A stretch of DNA of 64,000 bases from positions 1,656,590 through 1,720,589 of the forward strand of contig NZ_DS989915.1 of NCBI RefSeq assembly GCF_000155615.1. The letters are read 5' to 3'. The notes under the pieces are model-generated. The model made no database searches. It was given only the letters and a program-made list of their open reading frames with translations, and was not told the origin of the DNA. The DNA comes from Alcanivorax sp. DG881. GTDB taxonomy: Bacteria > Pseudomonadota > Gammaproteobacteria > Pseudomonadales > Alcanivoracaceae. This document shows positions 26,931 through 41,291 of this stretch, in pieces; position 1 is the first letter of the stretch, and every line of letters begins with the position of its first letter. The position numbers and the translations under genes are program-made.

Positions 26931-27752
26931 ATGAAAGTACGCTATAGGGCAGACCGGCTCGCCGTTGCTCTGGTGTTAGCGGTATTCGGTATCCAGCTTG
27001 GCCTGTTCTTCTTCAGCCATGGGCTGGCCACCTGGCTGGGCATGCTGGCCCTGCTGCCGGTGCAGGTGTCCTGCGGCGCCATCTGCCACAACCACCACCA
27101 CGTGAACACCTTCGTCAAGCGCCCGCTCAACCGGCTGTTTGAAATGGTCCTGTACCTGCAGACCGGCACCAGCCCCTTGAGCTGGACGCTGCATCACAAC
27201 ATTGGCCATCACCAGCTCTATCTGGATCCGGACAACGACCCGTCCCCCTGGCAACAGGCTGACGGCAGCCTGATGCCGCGCTGGCGCTATGTGCTGATCA
27301 ACACCCTGCGCATCTACCCGGAAATCCACCGCATCGGCCGCCAGCACCCGGCACTGTACCGTCGCTTCCTGCGCCTGCTGTTGCTCGCCAATATCCCGCT
27401 GGTCGCCGCCTTCATGCTGGACCCGCGCAACGCCTTTATCGTCTTCCTGATTCCCATGATCAGCATGCTGTTCATGTTGCTGGACAACACCTACGGACAA
27501 CACGCCGGCACCGGCTATGAAGACCACTTCCACGCGTCGCGCAATGTGGAACTGAAACGCTATAACCTGCCGTCCTGGAATCTGGGCTACCACACAGCCC
27601 ATCACATGCTGCCCGGCCTGCACTGGAGCGAACTGCCGGCCCTGCACGCAAAAATCCGCGACCGGATTCCGGATCACCTGATTACCGAAAATGTGCTGTT
27701 GCAGTGGGAACCCGCCCGCCAGCAGCGCCAAGGAGAAGGACTTCCCTCATGA
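26931..27752 (+). CDS. Membrane fatty acid desaturase
   Basis: 273 aa from the ATG at 26931 (AGGG box; an ATG at 26904 has none). Di-iron membrane desaturase/hydroxylase family: three histidine clusters HNHHH (about residue 55), HHNIGHH (about 86) and HTAHH (about 222), with hydrophobic segments at about 10-45 and 148-185. Length is short, as in bacterial acyl desaturase-like proteins; whether it acts on lipids, carotenoids or alkanes cannot be seen. The stop overlaps the next ATG by 4 bases, so it is coupled to a small exported protein. Confidence 0.85.
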   Translation: MKVRYRADRLAVALVLAVFGIQLGLFFFSHGLATWLGMLALLPVQVSCGAICHNHHHVNTFVKRPLNRLFEMVLYLQTGTSPLSWTLHHNIGHHQLYLDPDNDPSPWQQADGSLMPRWRYVLINTLRIYPEIHRIGRQHPALYRRFLRLLLLANIPLVAAFMLDPRNAFIVFLIPMISMLFMLLDNTYGQHAGTGYEDHFHASRNVELKRYNLPSWNLGYHTAHHMLPGLHWSELPALHAKIRDRIPDHLITENVLLQWEPARQQRQGEGLPS

Positions 27753-28153
27753 TACGTGGCCTGATTCTCTGTCTGATCATGCTGTCTGCGGCTGCCGCCC
27801 GTGCCCAGGACTGCTATTACTACTGGGTACACCAGTGCATCGAAGTGGTCGACGCCAGTCAGCGGCAACTCAAGCAATTTGTACTGATTTCCCCGGCAGT
27901 CAATTACCTGAGTGTGGACGAAGGCAGCCAGTGCAGTGCTGCCGTGAGCCGTCAGCAAGCCCCGCTCAACCCCCAACTGCTGGCTGCCTTCAATGACGCC
28001 GCCAGCAGGATTGAGGCCTGTGAAGCCCCACTCACCGAGCTTTCCGCCCGCGCCTTCGACAAACCCCACAAGGCCACCTGGCACTACAACCGAAGCCGTA
28101 AAGTCAGCCCCCAGAAAGTGGTCATCACGGTGGAAAACGCGCCAATCCTCTAA
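27749..28153 (+). CDS. Small exported protein of unknown function
   Basis: 134 aa from the ATG at 27749, preceded by AAGGAGAAGGA; ATGA overlap with the desaturase. A signal peptide (about 1-19, ending ARA) leads to a mature protein starting QDCYYYWVHQC, with four cysteines in all (CYYYWVHQC, QCSAAV, EACEA), probably disulfide-bonded in the periplasm. No family recognised. The coupling with the desaturase suggests a shared membrane-lipid role, but this is inference. Confidence 0.75.
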   Translation: MIRGLILCLIMLSAAAARAQDCYYYWVHQCIEVVDASQRQLKQFVLISPAVNYLSVDEGSQCSAAVSRQQAPLNPQLLAAFNDAASRIEACEAPLTELSARAFDKPHKATWHYNRSRKVSPQKVVITVENAPIL

Positions 28154-28224
28154 AAGCGGTTAATCGCTGCACTATGCAACGGGTATGCTATGATCAGTGT
28201 GCTTTTTTATATCCGGGGCGAATA

Positions 28225-28938
28225 ATGAAAATAATCAAAACTGCCGCGTTGTCCTTGAGTTTGTTCCTTGTTGCCTGCCAGGGCCTGCAAGGGGAACGCC
28301 AGGGCGATTACTACTTTTCACCGGCCGGCGCCTACATCCTTGATCTTGGTATCAACACTTTCCGTGGCGAAGTGGTGCTGGATGAGCGCTGTGACCGCAA
28401 CGGGGGCTCCACCACCTTCTGGGACGGCAGTGGCCGCCTGTTCCGGGTGGATTACCTGAACGTGGAAAATCACCCGATGATCGAAGCCCCCCGCTTCGCC
28501 TCGGACCTGACACTGCTCAATCTCAGCCTCAACAGTTACCTGCGTGAAGTGGTTGCCAAGGCCCCCATGATCACCAGCGCTGAAGCCTCCTACCGGGAAT
28601 TCCTGGACGATGCGGACCCGAAGGCGTTGTTCGCCATCATTGGTATCAATGTGGATGCGGCCAAGGTGAAAGATGACGAGGTGGAAAGCGGCACCTACTA
28701 CTACGGCTTCATGCTGTTCAAGCGGGGCGACCTGATCTATGTACTGCAGCACCGCCAGCCCGTGCTGATGCCGGAAAAGATGAAGTCCGTGCTGCTGAAC
28801 CTGGCGGCCGGGATGGAAATCCCCGGCCGGGTTCGCGATGACACCGACATGGAAAAGTTGCGCCGCGTCCTGAAAAAGATGGCTCCCGGCGGCACGGATG
28901 GCGACCCGGTGCGTTTGTGCGAACCCGCACAGGGCTGA
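28225..28938 (+). CDS. Putative lipoprotein of unknown function
   Basis: 237 aa from the ATG at 28225. Lipobox LVAC (Cys19, after KIIKTAALSLSLFLVAC). The mature protein is mixed alpha/beta with GTYYYGFMLFKRGDLIYVLQHR in the second half; I recognise no domain or catalytic motif. It follows the desaturase pair by 71 bp and may belong to the same unit. Confidence 0.75.
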   Translation: MKIIKTAALSLSLFLVACQGLQGERQGDYYFSPAGAYILDLGINTFRGEVVLDERCDRNGGSTTFWDGSGRLFRVDYLNVENHPMIEAPRFASDLTLLNLSLNSYLREVVAKAPMITSAEASYREFLDDADPKALFAIIGINVDAAKVKDDEVESGTYYYGFMLFKRGDLIYVLQHRQPVLMPEKMKSVLLNLAAGMEIPGRVRDDTDMEKLRRVLKKMAPGGTDGDPVRLCEPAQG

Positions 28939-28940
28939 AT

Positions 28941-29006
28941 TGATAATGGCTAATGGATCACTGACAATCGGGGTAACCGATTCTGTCATCCATTAGCCAG
29001 ATTGGA
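28941..29006. repeat. Heptad inverted repeat before the pterin dehydratase gene
   Basis: Left arm units TAATGGC, TAATGGA step by 7 bp (28944-28957) and continue to CAATCGG. The right arm (28977-28998) holds CCGATT and ATCCATTAGCC, the complements. The loop is GGTAA. The right arm ends about 17 bp before the ATG of the next gene. Confidence 0.75.
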
Positions 29007-29015
29007 TTGATCGCC

Positions 29016-29348
29016 ATGAGCACCCTGAAAACACAACAATGTGAGGCCTGCCGCGCCGACTCTCCCCTGGTCAGTGACCAGGACCGTAAAGAGCTACACC
29101 CGCAAGTACCCGACTGGATGCTGGTGGAAGAAGACGGCATCGAGAAACTGCAACGGCACTTCACCTTCAAGAATTTCGTCCAGGCGCTGGATTTCACCCA
29201 TCGGGTGGGCGATCTGGCGGAACAGGAAGGTCACCACCCCGCCATTCTCACCGAATATGGCAAGGTCACCGTCACCTGGTGGACCCACAAAATTCACGGC
29301 CTGCACCGCAATGACTTCATTTGTGCCGCCAAGACCGACGCCCTGTAA
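29016..29348 (+). CDS. phhB: Pterin-4a-carbinolamine dehydratase
   Basis: 110 aa from the ATG at 29016 (a TTG at 29007 is the alternative). Recycles the tetrahydropterin cofactor of aromatic amino acid hydroxylases. Motifs: [27 protein letters not shown], with the catalytic His pair, and [25 protein letters not shown]. Not adjacent to phhA. Flanked on both sides by heptad repeat elements. Confidence 0.95.
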   Translation: MSTLKTQQCEACRADSPLVSDQDRKELHPQVPDWMLVEEDGIEKLQRHFTFKNFVQALDFTHRVGDLAEQEGHHPAILTEYGKVTVTWWTHKIHGLHRNDFICAAKTDAL

Positions 29349-29491
29349 CGAGCTACAAGCTACAAAATGAGATAGCGGGAACGGTTCCCCCGATTACCTT
29401 TTCAACTTTTCACTTTGCACTTTCAACTGATCTTTCGCGGACAGGGCGGCCACAGTATGGCACTGCCCAACCCGCGTTGTAGCTTGTAGCT
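29345..29491 (-). repeat. Composite heptad element G (reverse orientation)
   Basis: Outer arms AGCTACAAGCTACAA (29351-29365) and its exact complement TTGTAGCTTGTAGCT (29477-29491) enclose about 110 bp. Inside, read on the minus strand, are the GC-rich core with GTGGCCGCCCTGTCCGC (29436-29452) and four AGTTGAA/AGTGAAA-type heptads (29401-29428). This is the plan of the elements at 12380 and 30070. It fills most of the spacer between phhB and the thioesterase gene. Confidence 0.85.
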
Positions 29492-29603
29492 TTCCCCACT
29501 CCCCTCTTTCCTTTGACCATTTCCTCCACCCCCCTGATCAAAACGGCTTGCGTCAACGATACCGGTCTTTGCTAGCATCACCTGTAACCGAGGAGATAAC
29601 AGC

Positions 29604-30062
29604 ATGGCCCTGAGCGAAGAACAGAAAACCCTTATCAAAACCGCCAGCGACAAAACCTTTCCCTTTGTGGAACGCTGCGAAGTGCAGACACTGGAGGTGG
29701 AGCGCGGTTACTGCAAGATGCTGATGCCACTCAAACCCAACCTTAACCATGTTGGCATCATGTACGCAGGGGCGCTCTACACCATTGCCGAATTGCCCGG
29801 CGGCACCATCTACCTGACCTCCTTTGACACCAAGCGCTTCTATCCCATCGTCAAGGACATGTCGATTCGCTTCCGTCGCCCGGCCACCACCGACGTCACC
29901 GTGGAAGTCACCCTGAGCGAAGAAGAAATCGCGCGCATCGAGAGCACCACTGAAGAAGTAGGGAAATGTGATTTTGAATGGGACGTTGAAATCAAGGATG
30001 CCAATGGCGAAGTGGTTGCCATCACCCACAACGTCTACCAGCTAAGAAAGATCGGCAGCTAA
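29604..30062 (+). CDS. Hotdog-fold thioesterase (DUF4442/YiiD-like)
   Basis: 152 aa. A single hotdog domain with NLNHVGIMYAGALYTIAELPGG (about 46-67), the usual helix with the catalytic-site residues of this family, and a KDMSIRFRRPATTDVTVEV strand pair. Probably hydrolyses acyl-CoA or acyl-ACP; the substrate is unknown. Sits alone between heptad elements G and H. Confidence 0.8.
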   Translation: MALSEEQKTLIKTASDKTFPFVERCEVQTLEVERGYCKMLMPLKPNLNHVGIMYAGALYTIAELPGGTIYLTSFDTKRFYPIVKDMSIRFRRPATTDVTVEVTLSEEEIARIESTTEEVGKCDFEWDVEIKDANGEVVAITHNVYQLRKIGS

Positions 30063-30069
30063 GAGGAAC

Positions 30070-30410
30070 CACAAGCCTCAAGCTGCAACGCTGGTTGGGG
30101 GCGCCACACGGTGGCCGCCTTGCCCGCGGAATTTAGTTGAAAGTTCAAAGTGAAAAGTTGAAAAGAGCAAACCCCGGGAACTTTTCCGCCTTACCCTATC
30201 CATTTTCGTAGCTCGTAGCTCGTAGCTCGTAGCTCGTAGCTCGTAGCTCGTAGCTCGTAGCTCGTAGCTCGTAGCTCGTAGCTCGTAGCTCGTAGCTCGT
30301 AGCTCGTAGCTCGTAGCTCGTAGCTCGTAGCTCGTAGCTCGTAGCTCGTAGCTCGTAGCTCGTAGCTCGTAGCTCGTAGCTCGTAGCTCGTAGCTCGTAG
30401 CTCGTAGCTC
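30070..30410. repeat. Composite heptad element H with 29 perfect GTAGCTC copies
   Basis: Order: CAAGCCT/CAAGCTG heptads (30072-30092), GC-rich core CACGGTGGCCGCCTTGCCCG (30107-30126), four AGTTGAA-type heptads (30135-30162), a stretch containing CCCCGGGAACTTTTC (30172-30186), then GTAGCTC repeated 29 times without error (30208-30410, 203 bp). The array ends exactly at the stop codon of the convergent pilin-like gene, sharing the last bases of its TGA. It fills the whole 346-bp spacer. Confidence 0.95.
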
Positions 30411-31188
30411 ACTCAGCGTAGGTACAGAATCCCTGCGGCCCCAGGTTCACCGTGGTAGAGCACTCCCACTCAATACGCTGCATGCCCCCTTCCACCGGCC
30501 AGGTGGTGAGTTGATGACCATCAAGACGGCCCGCCAGCTCCAGTTTCAACATGCCACCATCCAGTAGATACGCCCGCTTTATGCGTTTGCCGGTCACCTG
30601 CTCCTGGGCCACCCCCATATCCGTCAGGCTGTCTGGCCAGGTGCCACCGGACAGATAGTATTCTGTCATATGCATGCGCAAGGCGCTTACCGTGCTGAAT
30701 GTCTGGGCCAACTCGGAACGGTCTCGGCTGCTACTGAATAACTCCCAGGTTTTCGGGTCAATCCCTGGCGGCGGTGCATCCTCGGGCTCACTGGGTGAGG
30801 CCGGCGTTTCAGGAATGGCGACACGCCGGGCAAGGGCATCGATATCCCCCTCATAGCGGGCACGCAGGGAGCAGCGACTGCCCGTCCAGCGCTGCCCCTG
30901 CAGGGACGGTGTTTCCGTTTGCAGCTGCGTGAGGTAGGCATCCCTGAGCAACGATTCCGGCCTATCCTGTTTCTTGTATGCCTGCTGGCGCTGCCGATAC
31001 TCATCGGTGGCCGCAATCACACTGAGTAAGCTGACGTGAAGCTCTTCGGTCATCAACTGCAAGGCACGGCCGCAGACCTGTTGCTCGGTTTCACCCTGCC
31101 CGGCCCGTTCTACCTTGGCCAGCGCCAGTGACATGGCCAAAGCCGGCGCCCCCAGCGCCAACAACATAGCCGTAATAACAATACGCAT
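30409..31188 (-). CDS. Exported pilin-like protein of unknown function
   Basis: 259 aa from the ATG at 31188, chosen for the GGGGGGAAGGG box; a GTG lies at 31209. A signal peptide or N-terminal anchor (about 1-18, ALGAPALA) is followed by a helical charged region (about 25-115), a Pro-rich linker (EDAPPPGID) and a C-terminal part (about 150-259). This last part, with MTEYYLSGGTWPD, a Gly-rich turn and a terminal WECS...GFCTYAE disulfide pair, recalls type IV pilin C-terminal domains. It lacks a clear prepilin cleavage motif. The pil operon at 42-47 kb is not adjacent. Confidence 0.65.
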   Translation of the reverse strand: MRIVITAMLLALGAPALAMSLALAKVERAGQGETEQQVCGRALQLMTEELHVSLLSVIAATDEYRQRQQAYKKQDRPESLLRDAYLTQLQTETPSLQGQRWTGSRCSLRARYEGDIDALARRVAIPETPASPSEPEDAPPPGIDPKTWELFSSSRDRSELAQTFSTVSALRMHMTEYYLSGGTWPDSLTDMGVAQEQVTGKRIKRAYLLDGGMLKLELAGRLDGHQLTTWPVEGGMQRIEWECSTTVNLGPQGFCTYAE

Positions 31189-31205
31189 CCCTTCCCCCCT
31201 CACTT

Positions 31206-31342
31206 TCACGCTTCCACGCGATTGAGTGTTTTATCTGTGAACGCAAGCGGCCGCACCCAAATCCCCCGGCGCGGCCCCTGCGGCGTCAGACAAGACAACC
31301 CCAGGGTTCGCGTTGTAGCGTGAAGCTTGTCGTTTGCAGCTC
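31206..31342. repeat. Heptad repeat between the pilin-like gene and hemE
   Basis: The right part (31313-31340) steps by 7 bp through TTGTAGC, GTGAAGC, TTGTCGT and TTGCAGC. The left part (31206-31219) has CACGCTTCCACGC, complementary to AGCGTG in the right part. The CGCGTTGTAGC junction also occurs in element G, suggesting a degraded composite element. It ends 3 bp from the hemE stop. Confidence 0.6.
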
Positions 31343-31344
31343 AA

Positions 31345-32406
31345 TTATTTCTGGCTCAATTCCACCACCGCCTCAATAAAGACCCTGGCGTGCTCCGGAT
31401 CCACCTGCGGTGTAATGCCATGCCCCAGATTAAAAATATGCCCGGGGTGATCACCAAAATCATTGAGGATACGTTTTACTTCGGCACGAATAGCCTGGGG
31501 AGATGCGTACAGCACCGCCGGGTCCATGTTGCCCTGCAAGGCCACCTTGCCACCCACACGGCGGCGAGCCTCACCAATATTGATGGTCCAGTCCAGGCCC
31601 AGCGCATCGCAACCCGACTCCGCCATGGATTCCAGCCATAGCCCACCGTTCTTGGTGAAGAGAATGACCGGCACCTTGCGGCCCTCATGATCGCGGATCA
31701 GGCCATCAACAATCTGCTTCATGTATTTCAGGGAGAACTGCTGGTACGCCTCGGCAGACAGGGCTCCGCCCCAGGTATCAAAAATCTGCACGACCTGGGC
31801 ACCATGGCGTATTTGCGCATTCAAATAGGACGTCACCGACTGTGCCAACTTGTCCAGCAGGGCATGGGCGACTTCCGGCTGGCTGTAGACCATGGCCTTG
31901 AGGTGGCGGAAATCCTTGCTGGAGCCGCCCTCCACCATGTAGGTGGCCAGCGTCCAGGGGCTCCCGGAAAAGCCGATCAGGGGAACGCGGCCGTTCAGGG
32001 CGCCACGAATGGTGCTCACCGCCTTCATCACGTAACCCAGATCGGTTTCCGCATCAGGTATCGGCAAGGCGGCCACGTCCGCCTCAGTACGCACCACTTT
32101 CCTGAATTTCGGTCCTTCTCCGGTTTCGAAGTACAAACCCAGCCCCATGGCATCGGGGATGGTCAGGATGTCGGAGAACAGGATTGCCGCATCCAGCGGG
32201 TAACGCTCCAGCGGCTGCAACGTGACTTCGCAGGCCAGATCCGCATTCCTGCACAGGTCCATGAAGGACCCGGCATGTTCACGGGCAGCCCGGTATTCCG
32301 GCAGATAGCGACCTGCCTGGCGCATCATCCAGATGGGCGTGCGGTCCACCGACTCGCGGTTCAAGGCACGGAGGAAGCGATCGTTTTGCAGGGGAGCGAA
32401 AGTCAT
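31345..32406 (-). CDS. hemE: Uroporphyrinogen decarboxylase
   Basis: 353 aa, typical length. Converts uroporphyrinogen III to coproporphyrinogen III in haem synthesis. Signatures: [18 protein letters not shown] (about 22-39) and [17 protein letters not shown] (about 144-160); Asp in [16 protein letters not shown] box before the ATG. Downstream of gltBD in the same direction but separated by a strong hairpin, so probably independently expressed. Confidence 0.97.
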   Translation of the reverse strand: MTFAPLQNDRFLRALNRESVDRTPIWMMRQAGRYLPEYRAAREHAGSFMDLCRNADLACEVTLQPLERYPLDAAILFSDILTIPDAMGLGLYFETGEGPKFRKVVRTEADVAALPIPDAETDLGYVMKAVSTIRGALNGRVPLIGFSGSPWTLATYMVEGGSSKDFRHLKAMVYSQPEVAHALLDKLAQSVTSYLNAQIRHGAQVVQIFDTWGGALSAEAYQQFSLKYMKQIVDGLIRDHEGRKVPVILFTKNGGLWLESMAESGCDALGLDWTINIGEARRRVGGKVALQGNMDPAVLYASPQAIRAEVKRILNDFGDHPGHIFNLGHGITPQVDPEHARVFIEAVVELSQK

Positions 32407-32419
32407 TGTCAGTCCTAAA

Positions 32420-32562
32420 TCCTGGCGGGACGCCCTATGCCTGAGGCCGGACGCTCAACCCGCTTCTGATAGCATTGCGGCTCCGCAAAGAGTCTCTGCG
32501 GAGCCGCAACATTTCTGGCACTACTGTTTTAAAGCGTCTGGCGTCAGGCGTCCAGCCTTAGG
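32420..32562. repeat. Heptad arms flanking the gltD-hemE hairpin
   Basis: Right units GCGTCTG, GCGTCAG follow 7-bp steps (32527-32560). The left side (32433-32457) has complementary GACGCCC/GGACGCTC units in the same period. Between them lies the perfect 13-bp stem at 32475-32509. Confidence 0.7.
32475..32509 (-). terminator. Perfect GC-rich hairpin downstream of gltD
   Basis: TTGCGGCTCCGCA (32475-32487) and its exact complement (32497-32509) enclose a 9-base loop. On the minus strand the stem is followed by TGCTATCAG and not by a T-run, so it may act as an mRNA 3'-end barrier and not as a classical intrinsic terminator. Confidence 0.6.
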
Positions 32563-32567
32563 CGTGA

Positions 32568-38464
<5,897 letters not shown>

Positions 38465-38546
38465 GAAAACCTTTCCTCTTGAAATTCAGAGACTTACAGA
38501 AGGCAAATGGCGTCAAGAAAATGGTGACGGCAAAAAAGGGATATGC

Positions 38547-38575
38547 ATTCTACACATTGCGCGCTTGGGCGACAA
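38547..38575 (-). promoter_or_regulatory. Sigma-70 promoter of gltBD
   Basis: On the minus strand TTGTCG (38570-38575) and TAGAAT (38547-38552) are 17 bp apart, about 83 bp before the gltB start. The -35 overlaps one arm of the hairpin at 38561-38597. Confidence 0.65.
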
Positions 38576-38602
38576 ATTGAACAGTCACCCAAGGCGCTTT
38601 TT
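38561..38602 (+). terminator. Hairpin in the damX-gltB spacer
   Basis: GCGCTTGGGCGAC (38561-38573) pairs, with one bulge and one mismatch, with GTCACCCAAGGCGC (38584-38597), followed by TTTTTC on the plus strand. On the gene (minus) strand the T-run precedes the stem, so it should stop antisense transcription and only weakly terminate damX messages. Confidence 0.5.
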
Positions 38603-38607
38603 CATGC

Positions 38608-40161
38608 TTAAAGTTCGCCGCGAACATCGCCCATCTTGCGAGGAAAAGGCCCCGCTGAGCGTAACTTTGCCGGCAACGTCGACTTTGCATCAAGCGCTGC
38701 CTGACGACTGGAATAGTCCCCGGCGAGCACCAGAAACACGGTTTTTCCATTCCGTTTGGCCGGATAATAGGCGCCTTTACGATCCAGCTGGTCCAGCACC
38801 GCACGGGCATTGGCTTCCTGGCTGGTGGCGGTAATCTGCAGAAACCAGCGACTGTCATCCAGCGCCGCGAGCCAGGCCGCCTGATTATACCCCGAGGTTT
38901 CGGTCGTCGGCTTTTCCTGCGCGGATGGCGAAGCTGCCTTGCCCTCCTCCGACTCTGGCTCTGACGGCGCAGAGTCGGCCGGCTTGTCGGGGGCCGGCGC
39001 TACCGCAATCTCCTGTTGCGCCTGGGCCGGTGACGACTGCATCACCGGGTCGGTCACTGGCGCCAGCTGTACATTGCTGTTCGGCGCAGCCTCAACCTTG
39101 CTTTCTTCGTCTTCCGGCTCCGCCCCGATATCCTCGAGACGCGCCACCGGCTCCATGGTCGGCTTCAGCGGTGTAACCCCGGGCTCCTGGGGCGCAACCT
39201 CTTGCTGTTTCGACGGCACCGACTCCGGCACGGGCAAAGCCAACTCGCGGGAATCCTGCGCCGCATCCTCATCATCACCGCCAGAAAGCACTGACCACAA
39301 GAGGATTACCACCAACAACAGACCCACAACAGCCGCCCCGTGACGCCAGGGCGCAGTGGTACGGGACGCTGGCGCCGTATCAGCCGGCGACACAGGCGCT
39401 TCGGCATCAACTTGATCATCGTCATCTTCATCATCGCTGGAGCGCGCGGAAAAACCCGGCATATCACTCATTTCGTCATCGGTCTCGCCCGCTTCAGCGG
39501 CGCTGCCCTGGCTGTGCGTGGCAGCCCCCACCGGCACCGCTGCAGCGGAGTCCCGGGTACCCTGCAACAGCCCCAGCAGGGCACCCGGCAACCCCTCACT
39601 ACGGTGCGCCAGCCGCTCTGATTCATCCTCATCCAGCTCCTCACCGACAACAAACCAGGCAAAGTCCTGCACGTCATCGGCATTCAGTGTCGGCAGATCC
39701 AGCACGTCATCCACGGTAAAGTCCACGGACTTGAGCGCCTCAACGGTGCCCGGCAGCCCCCCGAACAGGTAGCACAACCGCGCGCCCAGCTTCTGCTTGA
39801 GGGCAGCCATGGTGGTCAGCGCATCCGCCCGCACGTCTTCGCTGTTATCCACCACCACCACCAGGCGACCGTTGCTCAAGGTGTCACGGAGCACCTGGGG
39901 CAGCTCGGCGCGGTCGATATCAAAATGACGCAACAACGCATCAACCACCACATTGGCATCATGGGGCTCACTGCCATCGATGCGAACCACTTCCATGTCG
40001 GCCAGCAGCGCCATCACTGCCTGCCCGAGCAGAGTAGACACACCGCTGCCCGTATCGCCCTCTATAGCCACTACCGAGCCCAGCCCGGCATGGGCGGTCA
40101 TGGCATCCAGGAAATCCCCTCGCGAGGCCCCGCTATAGAAACGTTCGTCATCATGCTCCAC
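38608..40161 (-). CDS. damX: DamX-like protein: AAA domain, membrane segment, SPOR domain
   Basis: 517 aa from the GTG at 40161, chosen because GGAGG lies 6 bases upstream; it overlaps aroB by 11 bp. An N-terminal AAA-type domain with a degenerate Walker A ([13 protein letters not shown], about 33-45) precedes an acidic linker, one transmembrane segment ([20 protein letters not shown], about 275-294), a long Pro/Glu-rich periplasmic stretch and a C-terminal SPOR domain (about 430-510) that binds denuded peptidoglycan at the septum. The aroKB-damX order is conserved in gammaproteobacteria. Confidence 0.88.
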   Translation of the reverse strand: MEHDDERFYSGASRGDFLDAMTAHAGLGSVVAIEGDTGSGVSTLLGQAVMALLADMEVVRIDGSEPHDANVVVDALLRHFDIDRAELPQVLRDTLSNGRLVVVVDNSEDVRADALTTMAALKQKLGARLCYLFGGLPGTVEALKSVDFTVDDVLDLPTLNADDVQDFAWFVVGEELDEDESERLAHRSEGLPGALLGLLQGTRDSAAAVPVGAATHSQGSAAEAGETDDEMSDMPGFSARSSDDEDDDDQVDAEAPVSPADTAPASRTTAPWRHGAAVVGLLLVVILLWSVLSGGDDEDAAQDSRELALPVPESVPSKQQEVAPQEPGVTPLKPTMEPVARLEDIGAEPEDEESKVEAAPNSNVQLAPVTDPVMQSSPAQAQQEIAVAPAPDKPADSAPSEPESEEGKAASPSAQEKPTTETSGYNQAAWLAALDDSRWFLQITATSQEANARAVLDQLDRKGAYYPAKRNGKTVFLVLAGDYSSRQAALDAKSTLPAKLRSAGPFPRKMGDVRGEL

Positions 40162-41230
40162 AAAAAGCCTCCAGCGTTTTTTGCAATGCCGCTTCATCAT
40201 AGTCGGCTGTTACCACAGCCTTACCCAGCGCGCGCAACAGCACAAGGCGCAACTGGCCGTTATGAACCTTCTTGTCCATGGCCATCAGATCGACAAACTG
40301 TTCCGGCGTCATCTCTGCCGGGACTGCCACCGGCAACCCCCAGGCAGACAATAGCGCCACCACGTCCGGCTCCAGCGTATCCGGCACCCAACCCAGCTCG
40401 GCCGACATCCGGATCGCCATCAGCATACCCACGGCTACCGCTTCGCCATGCAGCCACTGACTGTAACCAGTCGCCGTCTCGATCGCGTGCCCGAAGGTAT
40501 GCCCCAGATTCAACAAGGCACGATTGCCCTGTTCGGTTTCATCATCCGCCACCACCTGCGCCTTGTTCTCGCAGCTACGGAAGATGGCCTCGGAGATTGC
40601 CGACTCTTCTCTGGACAACAGCTTGCTGTTATTGGTTTCCAGCCACTGGTAGAAATCCGGATCACGGATCAGGCCATATTTGACGACTTCCGCGTAACCG
40701 GCAGCCAGCTCCCGCTCCGGCAGAGTACTGAGAACGTCGGTATCGATCAGCACAAGTCTCGGCTGATGAAAGGCGCCAATCATGTTCTTGCCACGGGGGT
40801 GATTTACCGCCGTCTTGCCCCCCACGGACGAGTCCACCTGTGCCAGCAACGTGGTCGGCACCTGAATAAAATCCACACCACGCTGATAACAGGCCGCCGC
40901 AAAGCCCACCATGTCGCCGACCACACCGCCACCCAGCGCGATCAACGTGGTCGTGCGCGAATGACGCTTGGCCATCAGGGCATCAAAAATCGTTTCCAGG
41001 GTTTCCAGGGTTTTGTATTTCTCACCGTCGGGGAGAATCAATGTATCGCACTGGGTCGCGGAGAATTGCGCTTCCAGCGACGCCAGATACAGCGGGGCGA
41101 TCGTTTCATTGGTGATGATCATCACCTGATTGCCGCGCACCTGCTCGGCCAGAGGGAAAGACGACAGCAAGCCGGCCCCGATATGAATAGGGTAACTCCG
41201 CTCGGCCAGGGCCACCTGAAGTGTGCGCAT
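40151..41230 (-). CDS. aroB: 3-dehydroquinate synthase
   Basis: 359 aa from the ATG at 41230 (GGGAG box); a GTG at 41242 is also in frame. Second step of the shikimate pathway, NAD- and metal-dependent. Motifs: [68 protein letters not shown] segment, and the metal ligands in [12 protein letters not shown] and [11 protein letters not shown]. Confidence 0.97.
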   Translation of the reverse strand: MRTLQVALAERSYPIHIGAGLLSSFPLAEQVRGNQVMIITNETIAPLYLASLEAQFSATQCDTLILPDGEKYKTLETLETIFDALMAKRHSRTTTLIALGGGVVGDMVGFAAACYQRGVDFIQVPTTLLAQVDSSVGGKTAVNHPRGKNMIGAFHQPRLVLIDTDVLSTLPERELAAGYAEVVKYGLIRDPDFYQWLETNNSKLLSREESAISEAIFRSCENKAQVVADDETEQGNRALLNLGHTFGHAIETATGYSQWLHGEAVAVGMLMAIRMSAELGWVPDTLEPDVVALLSAWGLPVAVPAEMTPEQFVDLMAMDKKVHNGQLRLVLLRALGKAVVTADYDEAALQKTLEAFCGA

Positions 41231-41291
41231 TACAGCTCCCACAAAAACAATTCAGCAAAACAGGCCGACAGCAGCCCGACAATTGCCTGCA

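Noticed and set aside
30208..30410. Possible CRISPR array
   Set aside because: Units are 7 bp, contiguous and without spacers; no cas genes.
30191..30412. Minus-strand open frame of 73 codons encoding a perfect YELRATS-type peptide repeat
   Set aside because: It is only the GTAGCTC array read in one frame; 7 bp times 3 stays open by arithmetic. No ribosome-binding site.
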